64,000 bases of DNA from Pseudomonas segetis (GCF_900188155.1 NZ_FZOG01000003.1:124001-188000), one strand, 5' to 3'. Positions 1 to 9,307 are shown, counted from the stretch's first letter. The notes: generated from the letters alone by a model not told the origin. Numbers and translations are program-made.

Positions 1-1
1 C

Positions 2-106
2 GCAGTGGGTATCCAACGGGTGCGCCATGCCATTGGCTGTGCCTTGCTGGCCGAGTTCGCCGGTGTCGTCGCCGCTATAAGCGTGTGCTATTGGTTCTTT
101 GGTTGA
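2..106 (+). CDS. C-terminal end of an unidentified membrane protein (partial)
   Basis: Only the last 34 codons are present, ending in TGA at 104-106. They encode a hydrophobic stretch (LLAEFAGVVAAISVCYWFFG) that looks like a final membrane helix at the extreme C-terminus. The pattern is reminiscent of the end of SpmB/YjiG-type nucleoside-recognition (Gate domain) proteins, but this is a guess from a very short piece. The next gene starts 16 bases downstream on the same strand, so the two may be cotranscribed. Confidence 0.45.
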   Translation, partial: AVGIQRVRHAIGCALLAEFAGVVAAISVCYWFFG

Positions 107-122
107 TCATCTGGAGTCGAAA

Positions 123-491
123 ATGAAGATGCAGCAGGCGATACCCATTTTGCGCAGCTTTGACGAAGTCAAAGCCAAGGCTTTTTACCTCGACTTTCTG
201 GGCTTCAAGCTCGATTTCGAACACCGCTTCAGCGAGGATCTGCCGCTGTATATGCAGGTGTCGAAAGATGGTTGCCTGCTGCATATTTCCGAGCATCATG
301 GCGACTGCTGCCCGGGCGCGGCACTTCGTATCGAGACGTCGGAGCTGGATGCCTACCAGCAACAACTGCTGGCGAAAAACTATGCCAATGCCCGCCCTGG
401 CATCGAGACCATGCCTTGGGGCTCGCGGGACATGACCATTCACGACCCGTTCGGCAACAGGTTGGTATTTACCGAATCTGAACCTGCATAA
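123..491 (+). CDS. glyoxalase/bleomycin-resistance superfamily protein
   Basis: This 122-residue protein has the length and pattern of a single vicinal-oxygen-chelate (glyoxalase/bleomycin-resistance) unit. It opens with IPILRSFDEVKAKAFYLDFLGF, where the early strand and 'FYLDFLGF' helix are typical, and ends with 'IHDPFGNRLVF', the usual C-terminal DPxGN motif. Such proteins either bind metal and act on small molecules or sequester antibiotics such as bleomycin. The ATG at 123 was chosen because GGAG lies a few bases upstream at 113-116; the in-frame TTG at 99 has no such site. Substrate and resistance role cannot be read from the sequence. Confidence 0.85.
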   Translation: MKMQQAIPILRSFDEVKAKAFYLDFLGFKLDFEHRFSEDLPLYMQVSKDGCLLHISEHHGDCCPGAALRIETSELDAYQQQLLAKNYANARPGIETMPWGSRDMTIHDPFGNRLVFTESEPA

Positions 492-492
492 C

Positions 493-1506
493 TCAAGGCG
501 TGACCTCAAAGCGCAGCACGCCAATCATCTGTCCGGCCTCGGTCAGTACCTGGATCTGCCATTTGCCAGTAGGGTCTTTCGGGAAATTCTGCTTGTGTGT
601 CCAGGCCCGATAGCCCTTTTCTCGACCACCATGAATATCCAGCGCAATGCGCTCGACTTCACCACCATTGTGTCGCCAGGCGTGATAAATCCGCTCATTG
701 AGGCCTCGCGGCGCATTGATTGCGGTGTAGGCGAACAAACCCTGGCTTTGCAACTGGGCAACGCTCAGCTGGGACAAACTCTTGCCTGGAGCGCGCTGCT
801 GGTTATCAAACTGAGTCGTGACCGCCACTTCATTAAGCCACAAGGTGGCTGGTGGCACCCAAACCCGGGCCAACCAACCAGCCCCAGCCAACAGCAGCGT
901 TGCACCTATAAGCAACAAGCCGCGCCACCAGCGCTGGAAAGTGATGATACCCATCATGCTCGGCAAAGACAGCACGGCCGCAATCGCCAGCGACAGCTCG
1001 TAGCTTTCCTCGGTGGTCAGCTTGAACACAATGGGCAGCGCCGTCAGCAGCAATGCGAATAGGGTCATGGTGTGATAAATCAGGTACAGCCAGCGCCGCC
1101 CAGCCAGCCACTTGTAATACAGCGGGTCAATGATAGACACCAGTGCCGCAAGGGTCAGCAAGCCGCTAAATAACATCTGGCCGCTGTTCCAGGTCGTTGT
1201 GATCCAGAAGAATGGCAGCACGAAGAACAGGCTTTCCTGGTGAATCATCTGGGTCGCATAGCGCAGCAATGGCTGCGGGACAACAAAGCCAAACCATTTG
1301 GCAATCTGCTCGCGCAAAAGGTTTTCCAGCACCAGCCACAACCAGCTGATCAGCATGACCAGCGCCAGAACTTGAGCCAGCTCAGCCTGACGCTTGACTA
1401 AAAAGAAGCTGGCCACCCCTGAACAGAAGCCAAAAAGCGCGATGATGCCGGGATGGCGCTGGGCCAAGGCGATGAGTGGGGTGAGGCGATTGGTCCAGGC
1501 TAGCAT
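493..1506 (-). CDS. DUF5924-type membrane protein with C-terminal DUF2914-like domain
   Basis: A 337-residue protein with about seven hydrophobic segments in the first 215 residues, followed by a soluble C-terminal domain of about 115 residues that starts near 'VAVTTQFDNQQ'. The soluble part contains 'RIYHAWRHNGGEVERIALDIHGGREKGYRAWTHK' split motifs of the DUF2914 type, in which a H-x-W pair and a GYRTWT-like strand are conserved. This combination matches pseudomonad proteins labelled DUF5924. The function is unknown; an envelope location with the C-terminal domain outside the membrane is likely. It is transcribed towards the glyoxalase-like gene, with only one base between the two stop codons. 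Confidence 0.75.
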   Translation of the reverse strand: MLAWTNRLTPLIALAQRHPGIIALFGFCSGVASFFLVKRQAELAQVLALVMLISWLWLVLENLLREQIAKWFGFVVPQPLLRYATQMIHQESLFFVLPFFWITTTWNSGQMLFSGLLTLAALVSIIDPLYYKWLAGRRWLYLIYHTMTLFALLLTALPIVFKLTTEESYELSLAIAAVLSLPSMMGIITFQRWWRGLLLIGATLLLAGAGWLARVWVPPATLWLNEVAVTTQFDNQQRAPGKSLSQLSVAQLQSQGLFAYTAINAPRGLNERIYHAWRHNGGEVERIALDIHGGREKGYRAWTHKQNFPKDPTGKWQIQVLTEAGQMIGVLRFEVTP

Positions 1507-1678
1507 TGGAGGATCACATAGGCAGAAATCGTGAGGCCATTGGCCGCCTCAAAGATGCCTGACTCCATTCAGACGTTGATTGGCCGCGCAGGATACTGAG
1601 CTGCATGCCACTTGCATAGCGCTCGCAATCCCTGTTGCTGCGTTAATCAGTTTGGCTGATCAATTGCAATGTGCCAGC

Positions 1679-3073
1679 CTAACTTGAGCCCTTGCTCAAA
1701 CGTCCGACGAAGAACGCCAATAGAAACAAGCCGGCCATTGCAGCGAGGCCGAAATAAAGACCATTTGCTGTGAGCAAGGGCTTCTCGATCCGAATATATC
1801 CCGGCTGCTCAAGCAGTTGCTGCAAGGCCGTATTGGCTTGCTTGAAGCTGACCTTTGCCAGGCGCTTGGCTGGATCAGCGAAACGACCATTGTCGTAGTC
1901 GGCGAGCGACCCCCAATAATAGTCAGCGATTGCACTGTTGCCCTGTACGCCCCATTGCTGCTTGGCCACCGCAGCGGCCTGCAAGCGCAAGAAGGTTTTT
2001 TCATCCAGGCCGTCTCGCTTTAAGCCATCGACCAATTCGTGCAGCGCACTTAGCGCTGCATCAAGGTCGCCACGCTCGAGCGTGCCATTGAGGCTGAAAA
2101 AACTGGTGCTGCCGAAAACATTGCGCTCAGAACTGGGGCCATAACTGAGGTTGCGCTCTATACGCAGCGTTTCATAGAGTTTCCAGTCGATATAATCGCT
2201 GAGCAATTCCCAGACTTCGTAGTCATTGTCGCCAACCCAGGGTTCCGGAAAGATCCAGTGCAAGCTGGCGTTCTCGCCGACCAAGCGGGTTATCAGCTCG
2301 CGGCGCGGCTGTGCCTCGCGGCTGACTTGTGGCAGCTCGATGGCTTGCGGTAGATCGTGCGCCGGGATGGCGCCGTATTGGCGGTCTAGATAGGCAGGTA
2401 AGCGCGGGTCAAGCCCGCCAACCACAATCAGGGTCATATTGTTGGGCGCATACCAGTCACTTTGCAGCTGCTCGACTTGCGCCAGGCTGAGATGGTTGAC
2501 GTTATTCTTCTCGACGCAAGCCAAACCAAGCTCGACAGCCAGTTGTTGGTTGGCTTCGCGACTGAGGTTTTGCTGGTCGATCAGGCGCTGCAAATCCGAG
2601 TAATGACCACCATTCTCGTGCTCGATGACCTTTTTTGCAGCCTCAAGCTTCTTCTCGGTGAACTGGCTTTGGGTCAGGGTTGCCAGAAGCAGGTCAAGTA
2701 CCGCGCGCTGGTTTTTAGCGGGCGCCTCTATAACGAATGTAGTGTCGGTGTCACGGGTGTAGGCATTCCACTCGCCACCCAGCGCCTGCATGCGCGCTTC
2801 AAGATCAATTTCGTCGTGCTGGTCGATACCGCTGAAAAGCATGTGCTCCAACAAGTGCGGCAGCTCCTTGTCGGCACAGGAGAAATTGTCAAAGCCAACA
2901 CTGACAATCAAGCGAATGGAGACATGCTGATGCTCAGCGGTAGGCTTGAGCAGCAACTGCAGACCATTTTCCAGCGCATAGCCCTCGGCCTGGAGATAGT
3001 CCTCGGCGCTGGCACTGTTGCTGGTCAACAGCCAGAAGCCCGCGACCAAACTGAATAAAAACCTTCTCGCCAT
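1679..3073 (-). CDS. M16 family zinc metallopeptidase, secreted and probably membrane-anchored
   Basis: The 464-residue product begins with a signal peptide (cleavage likely after SASA near residue 23). It carries the inverted zinc motif HxxEH as H73-LL-E76-H77, with the distal glutamate in 'KKVIEHENGG' about 75 residues later. The C-terminal half has the usual M16 second domain with the 'LSYGPSS' strand. M16 peptidases (insulinase/pitrilysin family) cut peptides in an enclosed chamber. One such 450-residue unit normally dimerises. An extra hydrophobic helix at residues 440-460 followed by R and K suggests a C-terminal inner-membrane anchor with the catalytic part in the periplasm. The substrate is unknown. 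Confidence 0.88.
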   Translation of the reverse strand: MARRFLFSLVAGFWLLTSNSASAEDYLQAEGYALENGLQLLLKPTAEHQHVSIRLIVSVGFDNFSCADKELPHLLEHMLFSGIDQHDEIDLEARMQALGGEWNAYTRDTDTTFVIEAPAKNQRAVLDLLLATLTQSQFTEKKLEAAKKVIEHENGGHYSDLQRLIDQQNLSREANQQLAVELGLACVEKNNVNHLSLAQVEQLQSDWYAPNNMTLIVVGGLDPRLPAYLDRQYGAIPAHDLPQAIELPQVSREAQPRRELITRLVGENASLHWIFPEPWVGDNDYEVWELLSDYIDWKLYETLRIERNLSYGPSSERNVFGSTSFFSLNGTLERGDLDAALSALHELVDGLKRDGLDEKTFLRLQAAAVAKQQWGVQGNSAIADYYWGSLADYDNGRFADPAKRLAKVSFKQANTALQQLLEQPGYIRIEKPLLTANGLYFGLAAMAGLFLLAFFVGRLSKGSS

Positions 3074-3263
3074 GAAGCCCCCCTTACAAGCTCAACATCA
3101 GCATACCTGCTTAATGCTCACGTCGCGATTGGCCACTTGTGCTGGCTCAATTGGTCACTGCCAGCACTGCAGGCTATGACTAGTCTGTAGCGCTCAGAGA
3201 CACTTTCTGCCGCCATTTATGGCTGTAGCGGTGAAGCATAATTGTGGATCCTTGGAGACTGTA

Positions 3264-4229
3264 ATGCGCGTTCTAATCACCGGCTCTGCTGGTTTTATTG
3301 GTCAGCAGCTGTTGAGCCAGCTCTCGGTTCAACATCCGGACTGGACGCTCATCGCAGCAGATATTCGCCCACAAAGCCGCAATGGGTTGGGAATGAATGT
3401 CGAGCTCGTGCAGTTGGACATCAGTAAGTCGCGAGAGGTCAAAGTTTGTATCAGCGCCTGGAAACCCCAGGCGATCGTGCACCTTGCATCGGTGGTGACG
3501 CCGCCCCGCGGAATGAGCGATGAACAATTGAGAGCCATTGATGTTGGTGGTACACGGACCATTATTGATGCGGCGGTCAGCGAATCAGTCGAGCAACTGA
3601 TTGTCACCAGTTCGGGCGCGGCCTATGGCTATTCGCAGGAAAACGCCGAATGGATAGACGAAGACCAGCCCCTTCGCGGCCATGACCTCTTCGCCTATGC
3701 CAAACACAAGCGCGAAGTCGAAATGATGCTGGCGCAGGCACGCCTGAAGAATCCACAACTCAAGCAGCTTGTGCTCAGGGCGGGAACAATACTCGGCAAG
3801 CAGGTGAACAATCAGATCACCGACCTGTTCACCAAGGGATCTATTCTTGGCGTACGGGGGAGCAACAGCCGGTTTGTATTCATCTGGGACCAGGATGTGA
3901 TCAACATCATCTGCCAGGGTCTGGAAAAACAGGTTGAAGGGATTTTCAACCTGGCCGGTGACGGGGCCTTGACCCTCCGCGATATCGCCGGCCTGCTGGG
4001 CAAGCCCTATCGCGCATTACCCGCCTTACTGATCAAAAGCGCGCTGCACATTCTCAAGCCACTGGGGCTCAGCCAGTACGGCCCCGAGCAACTGGACTTT
4101 CTGCGTTACCGCCCGGTGCTGGCAAACACCCGCCTGAAACAAATCTTTGGCTACACCCCACGCTACACCAGCCGTGAAGCATTTCTGGCCTTTATCAAGG
4201 CTCAGGGAATCGGCACAAATAGCCCCTGA
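3264..4229 (+). CDS. NAD-dependent epimerase/dehydratase (extended SDR)
   Basis: This 321-residue protein is an extended short-chain dehydrogenase. The N-terminal Rossmann motif is GSAGFIG, residue D28 in 'IAADIR' favours NAD(H), and the catalytic S/Y/K set is visible as 'SSGAAYG' followed by YAKHK (YxxxK). Related proteins epimerise or dehydrate nucleotide sugars, but nothing nearby is a sugar-nucleotide gene, so the substrate is open. The ATG at 3264 was chosen over upstream in-frame starts because GGAG lies at 3254-3257 and the protein then begins directly with MRVLITG. A hairpin follows the stop codon. Confidence 0.85.
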   Translation: MRVLITGSAGFIGQQLLSQLSVQHPDWTLIAADIRPQSRNGLGMNVELVQLDISKSREVKVCISAWKPQAIVHLASVVTPPRGMSDEQLRAIDVGGTRTIIDAAVSESVEQLIVTSSGAAYGYSQENAEWIDEDQPLRGHDLFAYAKHKREVEMMLAQARLKNPQLKQLVLRAGTILGKQVNNQITDLFTKGSILGVRGSNSRFVFIWDQDVINIICQGLEKQVEGIFNLAGDGALTLRDIAGLLGKPYRALPALLIKSALHILKPLGLSQYGPEQLDFLRYRPVLANTRLKQIFGYTPRYTSREAFLAFIKAQGIGTNSP

Positions 4230-4230
4230 A

Positions 4231-4255
4231 ACCCTTGCTCTGCGCGTGCAAGGGT
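4231..4255. terminator. hairpin between convergent genes
   Basis: Perfect 8-base arms ACCCTTGC and GCAAGGGT enclose a 9-base loop between the convergent epimerase and AraC-type genes. There is no long T run on either side, so it is a probable but weak bidirectional terminator. Confidence 0.5.
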
Positions 4256-4271
4256 CGAGATGCCAAGGCGC

Positions 4272-5315
4272 CTAGCTTGATGTTTCGCCCTGGCGACTGA
4301 CCCGCGCCCTGTATTCACCGGGGGTCAAGCCGGTCCATTGGCGGAACGCCCGGAAAAACACGCTGGGCTCGGAGTAGCCCAGTAGCAACGCGATCTCGGC
4401 AGCCGGCAGCTTGCCGCTGCTCAGGTGCCTTTCGGCAAGCTGCCTGCGGGTGTCGTTGAGCAGTTGCTGGTAGCTACAGCCTTCATCGGCCAACCGCCGT
4501 TGCAACGTGCGCTCGCTGAGGTTCAAGGCGCGGGCCAGTTCACCGCGGTGCGGTTCGCCATGGGCCAACTGCTCACCCAGCAGCGCCACTACGCGAGTAC
4601 TGATACCTGTGCCTGGCAAGCGTGCCAGCAGTGCTTCGGCATGCTGGCGCAGCAGAGCCTGTAGTGGCTGATTGGCCTGAATCAGGCAGGCATTGCGCAA
4701 TTGATGGGGCAAGACAATCGCATACTCGGCGCAATCAAACTGCAAGTCGCAGGCGAAGATCTTGCGGTAAGGGTCGAGGTCGTCAGGCTGCCCGTGGGCA
4801 AACTGCGCGCTGATCAGGTAAAAATCATCCAGTAGCGGATCGAACATCTGCACCCAGCACGCCATCAGCGCCATCACGCGTGTCCGCGTAGCGGGCTGGC
4901 CAGGGTGCAGGGGGCGATATTGTATCTGCAGGCCCTCGGCCAACTCCTGTACATGAATCTCACCACCTTCACCGACCAGGCGTTGGTAGCGCATGCCGGC
5001 CTTCAGCGCATCATCGAGCGTTTGGCTGCTTTGCAACAGATAGCCAAGCACGCTGAATGGCCCAGGCGCCAGGTTGACCCCAATTGCCAGCCCGGGCTCG
5101 GTCAGGTGCAAGCGACTGCCAAGCAGCTGCCAAAGATGCTCCTGAACCGTAAAAGGCACACGGGCATCCGGGTCCAGCAGTTGCGTCTCCGTCAGGCCAC
5201 AGTCAAGCAGCAGGGCCTCACGACTTAGCCCAAGGCGAGTGGCGGCATGCAGCACCGCCAAGGTAATACTGGCGCTGACGGAGGCATGTGGATGGCTAAG
5301 CGAGGATTTTTGCAT
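4272..5315 (-). CDS. AraC-family transcriptional regulator
   Basis: A 347-residue regulator with an N-terminal 'arabinose-binding-like' sensing domain (about residues 20-210) and a C-terminal AraC/XylS DNA-binding domain. The latter has two helix-turn-helix units, 'ELARALNLSERTLQRRL' and 'AAEIALLLGYSEPSVFFRAFRQW', ending in 'TGLTPGEYR'. The ATG at 5315 gives a start directly before the conserved N-terminal region; an earlier in-frame ATG at 5444 would add an unlikely Cys-rich extension. It is divergent from the TAXI-TRAP genes, so it is a natural candidate to control them, but this is inference from position. Confidence 0.85.
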   Translation of the reverse strand: MQKSSLSHPHASVSASITLAVLHAATRLGLSREALLLDCGLTETQLLDPDARVPFTVQEHLWQLLGSRLHLTEPGLAIGVNLAPGPFSVLGYLLQSSQTLDDALKAGMRYQRLVGEGGEIHVQELAEGLQIQYRPLHPGQPATRTRVMALMACWVQMFDPLLDDFYLISAQFAHGQPDDLDPYRKIFACDLQFDCAEYAIVLPHQLRNACLIQANQPLQALLRQHAEALLARLPGTGISTRVVALLGEQLAHGEPHRGELARALNLSERTLQRRLADEGCSYQQLLNDTRRQLAERHLSSGKLPAAEIALLLGYSEPSVFFRAFRQWTGLTPGEYRARVSRQGETSS

Positions 5316-5532
5316 GCCGGGGATTTTGCCCAATGCAGCCGCTTTACGATAGTGCAAATCACAATGACATCGACCAGGCTGGCAGTCAGCCATTTTGTTG
5401 GACGTTCGCTCCAAAATGGCGCAAAAACGAAATGTGCCGTGCACGACGCTCTAGAACGGTTAAACTTTCATCCTTCCGCTATGCTCAAAAGGCATCAGAG
5501 GGATCACAATAACCAAGAAAGGAGAACTCCCC

Positions 5533-6504
5533 ATGAAAGGCAAATCCTTAGCATGGGTTCTGTCGGCTGCACTCGCAGGCATTACTCTGAGTGGCGCAGC
5601 GCAGGCCGAAGAAAAATTCATCACCATCGGCACGGGTGGCCAGACGGGTGTCTATTACGTGGCGGGTCAGTCGATTTGCCGCTTTGTAAACCGGGGCAAT
5701 GCCGACCATGGCATCAAGTGCAACGCACCGGCCAGCGGCGGTGGCGTAGCTAACGTCAATGGCCTGCGCAGCGGCGAGTTCAGCTTCGGTATCATGCAGT
5801 CCGACCACCAGTTCAAAGCACTCAAGGGCCTGCCGCCATTTGAGGCTGAAGGCGCAATGGATGACATCCGCGCAGTGTTCTCCCTGCAAAGCGAGGTTTT
5901 CACCATCCTCGCGCGTCGTGACGCCAACATCAAAACCGTTGATGACCTCAAGGGCAAACGCGTCAATATCGGTAACCCTGGTTCCGGTCAGCGCGACACC
6001 CTCGAAGAAATCATGCGCGTCAAAGGCTGGGACAAGTCGGCATTCTCGCTGGCAGCCGAGCTCAAACCAGCTGAGCAGGCTTCTGCCCTGGGCGACAACA
6101 ACATCGATGCAATGACCTACTTCGTGGGCCATCCAAACGGTGCGATCCAAGAAGCAACCACCACCACCGACGCGGTACTGGTTCCAGTTTCTGGCCCGGA
6201 CATCGACAAGCTGCTGGCTGAAAAAACCTACTACACCAAGGCTGAAATCCCAGGCGGGATGTACAAAGGCAGCGATGCCCCAACCCAGTCCATCGGTGGT
6301 AAAGCCGTTCTTTCGACCACCGCTAAAGCGGATCCGGAAGTGGTCTACCAGTTGGTCAAGTCGGTATTCGACAACATTGATCGTTTCAAGCGTCTGCACC
6401 CTGCATTTGCCGACCTGAAAGAGCAAGACATGATCAAAGTCGGCCTGACAGCCCCTCTGCACGAAGGCGCTATCCGCTACTACAAAGAACGCGGCTGGAT
6501 GTAA
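5533..6504 (+). CDS. TAXI-family TRAP transporter substrate-binding protein
   Basis: The 323-residue product starts with a signal peptide (cleavage likely after GAAQA, near residue 25) and continues 'EKFITIGTGGQTGVYYVAG', the signature of TAXI (TRAP-associated extracytoplasmic immunogenic) binding proteins. These periplasmic proteins capture small carboxylates or amino acids and hand them to a TRAP permease, usually sodium-driven. The gene has a strong ribosome site, AAGGAG, 8 bases before the ATG. It is followed by a hairpin and then the fused permease gene, so the binding protein may be made in excess over the permease by partial termination. The ligand is not predictable here. Confidence 0.93.
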   Translation: MKGKSLAWVLSAALAGITLSGAAQAEEKFITIGTGGQTGVYYVAGQSICRFVNRGNADHGIKCNAPASGGGVANVNGLRSGEFSFGIMQSDHQFKALKGLPPFEAEGAMDDIRAVFSLQSEVFTILARRDANIKTVDDLKGKRVNIGNPGSGQRDTLEEIMRVKGWDKSAFSLAAELKPAEQASALGDNNIDAMTYFVGHPNGAIQEATTTTDAVLVPVSGPDIDKLLAEKTYYTKAEIPGGMYKGSDAPTQSIGGKAVLSTTAKADPEVVYQLVKSVFDNIDRFKRLHPAFADLKEQDMIKVGLTAPLHEGAIRYYKERGWM

Positions 6505-6560
6505 TCGGTCGCTTGTGTGCTCATTCGTGAAGAGCACACAACTGGACTAGCCTTACGTGA

Positions 6561-6595
6561 AGCAAGCCCGCTAGCCGATGGCTGCGGGCTTTGCT
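6561..6595 (+). terminator. hairpin between TAXI binding protein and TRAP permease genes
   Basis: Arms AGCAAGCCCGC and GCGGGCTTTGCT pair with one bulged T around a 12-base loop. The T run is short and interrupted. It probably acts as an attenuating or mRNA-stabilising hairpin that lets the binding protein gene be expressed above the permease. Confidence 0.6.
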
Positions 6596-6628
6596 GTTTA
6601 ATGAATTCTTGAATGCAGGTTCCACTCC

Positions 6629-9199
6629 ATGGATGAAAAACAACTATCCACTGAAGAACTGATTGCCCAGGACGTTGGTGCGCGCTTGCCAATCGGAGCG
6701 ATGGCGACAGTAATCACAGGCTTGGCTCTGCTGTGGTCGCTGTTTCAGCTCTGGATTGCATCACCGCTGCCGTTCATTTTCGGTTTTGGGGTGCTTAACG
6801 ATACTGAAACCCGGGCCATTCACCTGGCGTTTGCCTTGCTCCTGGCGTTTCTGGCGTATCCGGCCTTTAAAAAGTCTCCGCGTGACTATGTCCCGGCAAT
6901 CGATATTGCCCTGGGGCTGGTAGCAGCGGCCAGTGCGGCCTATCTATTTATTTTCTATCAGCAATTGGCGCAACGCCCCGGCAGCCTGACCACCGCCGAC
7001 CTGGTAACGGCATGCGTCGGTATTCCGTTGCTGCTCGAAGCCACGCGTCGTGCCCTTGGCCCGCCACTGGCAATTATCGCCCTGCTGTTCCTTATCTACA
7101 GTCTGGCCGGGCCTTATATGCCGGGCTTGCTGGCGCATCGCGGCGTGAGTTTCACCGCAATGGCCAACCACCAGTGGATCACCACCGAAGGCGTATTTGG
7201 TATCGCCCTGGGGGTATCCACCAGCTTTGTATTCCTGTTTGTATTGTTTGGCGCCCTGCTTGAGCGTGCCGGTGCTGGTCACTATTTCATCCAGCTGGCA
7301 TTCAGCATGCTTGGCCACCTGCGCGGCGGCCCAGCGAAAGCGGCGGTTGTGGCATCGGGCCTGACCGGCATGATTTCCGGCTCCTCGATCGCCAACGTAG
7401 TCACCACCGGTACCTTTACCATTCCGATGATGAAGCGCACCGGTTTTTCCGCGGAGAAAGCTGGTGCGGTTGAAGTGGCGTCATCGGTTAATGGCCAGAT
7501 CATGCCGCCGGTCATGGGCGCGGCCGCATTCCTGATGGTTGAATACATCGGCATGTCCTATGTCGAGATCATCAAGCACGCATTCCTGCCTGCAGCGATT
7601 TCCTACATTGCCCTGCTCTACATCGTCCACCTCGAATCCTTGAAGCTTGGCCTGCAGCCGATTGGCGGCCACGTGCCCAAGCCCTGGCTACGCCGCATTA
7701 CCGGCTTTGCTTTCGGGGTTGCCTTGATTTCCGGTATTTCGCTGGCGGTCTATTACGGCCTTGGCTGGCTCAAGCCTGCGCTGGGTGAGTATGCCCTGCC
7801 CGGTATTGGGGTACTGCTGGCGGTCGTCTACCTGGGACTGCTGAAGATTGCCGCAAGCGTTGCACCGCTGCCACCGGAAGACCCTGATGCGCCGTTGGAG
7901 TCACTGCCGAAAACCCGTGCAGTGCTGCTCAGCGGCTTGCACTTCCTGCTGCCGGTCGTTGTGCTGGTCTGGTGCCTGATGATCGAGCGCCTGTCACCCG
8001 GCTTGTCGGCATTCTGGGGCAGCGTAATGCTGACCATCATCCTGCTGACGCAACGTCCGCTGCTGAGCTGGTTGCGCACCGATGGCACGCATGAGCATGG
8101 CACTTTCATGGATGGCGTTATCGACCTGCGCGAAGGCCTGATTGCAGGTGCACGCAATATGATTGGTATTGGCATTGCCACTGCCGCCGCGGGCATCATC
8201 GTCGGCGCGGTCTCGCAAACCGGGGTTGGCCTGGTCCTGGCCGACCTGGTTGAGCTGCTGTCGATGGGCAACCTGTTGCTGATGCTTGTGTTGACTGCCG
8301 TTTTCAGCCTGATCCTCGGAATGGGTTTGCCGACCACCGCCAACTACATCGTGGTTTCAAGCCTGCTTGCCCCAGTGGTGGTAACCCTCGGCCAGCAAAA
8401 CGGCTTGATCGTGCCGCTGGTGGCTGTGCACTTGTTCGTCTTCTACTTCGGCATCATGGCTGACGTAACCCCCCCTGTCGGCCTGGCTTCGTTCGCTGCG
8501 GCCGCCGTGTCAAAGGGCGACCCGATCAAGACCGGTATCACGGCGTTCTACTACAGCCTCAGAACCGCAGCGCTGCCGTTCCTGTTCATCTTCAACACTG
8601 ACCTGCTGCTGATAAACGTGGATTTCTGGCACGGCGTGCTGATCTTCATTGTCGCAACCGGGGCCATGTTGATATTTGCGGCAGGCACCCAGGGCTACTT
8701 CCTGGTCAAGAGTCGCTGGTACGAAAGCATTCTGTTGCTGCTCGTGGCATTCACCCTGTTCCGTCCCGGCTTCTGGATGGACATCGTGCATGACCCCTAT
8801 CGCAACATTGCTCCGGCCGAGTTCTCCCAAGCATTGGGCAATGTTGAAGCCGGCAGCAAGCTGCGCATGCGTATCCGCGGTGAAGATGCGGTGGGTGATC
8901 CCCGTGAATTCTCCATCCTGCTGCCAGTGCCGGAGGGCGCAACCGGCGATGAGCGCCTGGCCAAGCTGGGCCTGCAGACCTACATGGATGGCGACAAGGT
9001 GCTGATCGACAATGTCACCTTCGGCAGCCCTGCGGCAGACGCCGGCCTGGAGTTCGACCAGCAAATCCTGATGGTACGTGCTCCGACCGCGAACTGGCAG
9101 AAAGAGCTGATGTGGATTCCAGGGCTGTTGCTGTTTGCCTTGGTGGTCTGGCTGCAGCGGCGCCGACGCGAGCCAGAGCCGCAACCCGCTCTGGTGTAA
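6629..9199 (+). CDS. TRAP transporter fused permease (small plus large membrane subunits)
   Basis: An 856-residue, highly hydrophobic protein that joins the 4-helix small subunit and the 12-helix large (DctM-like) subunit of a TRAP transporter, as is normal for TAXI systems. The large-subunit signatures 'SGSSIANVVTTGTFTIPMMKR' (split by GY region) and 'ILGMGLPTTANYIV' are present, the latter near residue 560. The last 150 residues form a soluble, mostly polar domain of the DUF3394 type, with a PDZ-like ending 'GSPAADAGLEFDQQI', then a final membrane helix and an Arg-rich tail. It works with the binding protein encoded just upstream. Confidence 0.92.
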   Translation: MDEKQLSTEELIAQDVGARLPIGAMATVITGLALLWSLFQLWIASPLPFIFGFGVLNDTETRAIHLAFALLLAFLAYPAFKKSPRDYVPAIDIALGLVAAASAAYLFIFYQQLAQRPGSLTTADLVTACVGIPLLLEATRRALGPPLAIIALLFLIYSLAGPYMPGLLAHRGVSFTAMANHQWITTEGVFGIALGVSTSFVFLFVLFGALLERAGAGHYFIQLAFSMLGHLRGGPAKAAVVASGLTGMISGSSIANVVTTGTFTIPMMKRTGFSAEKAGAVEVASSVNGQIMPPVMGAAAFLMVEYIGMSYVEIIKHAFLPAAISYIALLYIVHLESLKLGLQPIGGHVPKPWLRRITGFAFGVALISGISLAVYYGLGWLKPALGEYALPGIGVLLAVVYLGLLKIAASVAPLPPEDPDAPLESLPKTRAVLLSGLHFLLPVVVLVWCLMIERLSPGLSAFWGSVMLTIILLTQRPLLSWLRTDGTHEHGTFMDGVIDLREGLIAGARNMIGIGIATAAAGIIVGAVSQTGVGLVLADLVELLSMGNLLLMLVLTAVFSLILGMGLPTTANYIVVSSLLAPVVVTLGQQNGLIVPLVAVHLFVFYFGIMADVTPPVGLASFAAAAVSKGDPIKTGITAFYYSLRTAALPFLFIFNTDLLLINVDFWHGVLIFIVATGAMLIFAAGTQGYFLVKSRWYESILLLLVAFTLFRPGFWMDIVHDPYRNIAPAEFSQALGNVEAGSKLRMRIRGEDAVGDPREFSILLPVPEGATGDERLAKLGLQTYMDGDKVLIDNVTFGSPAADAGLEFDQQILMVRAPTANWQKELMWIPGLLLFALVVWLQRRRREPEPQPALV

Positions 9200-9216
9200 C
9201 AGCCCGCGCGCCCACC

Positions 9217-9252
9217 AAAAAGGCCAGCCCGACTGATCGGACTGGCCTTTTT
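9217..9252 (+). terminator. rho-independent terminator after the TRAP permease gene
   Basis: Stem AGGCCAG / CTGGCCT flanked by A5 on the left and T5 on the right, with an intervening 14-base loop. The A and T runs on either side let it work in both directions, serving the permease gene and possibly the convergent barrel gene. Confidence 0.85.
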
Positions 9253-9307
9253 ATTTATCTCCGAAAACCCTGGGCTTTAATTCAACGCCCAGTGCCCAGA
9301 TGAACAA

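Noticed and set aside
1507..1678. Possible small gene or terminator between the DUF5924 and M16 genes
   Set aside because: Only a short GAGGC/GCCTC dyad and no coding frame with a ribosome site were found.
5548..6537. 329-codon minus-strand open frame over the TAXI binding protein gene
   Set aside because: It is the shadow of the TAXI gene, has no signal or domain and no ribosome site.
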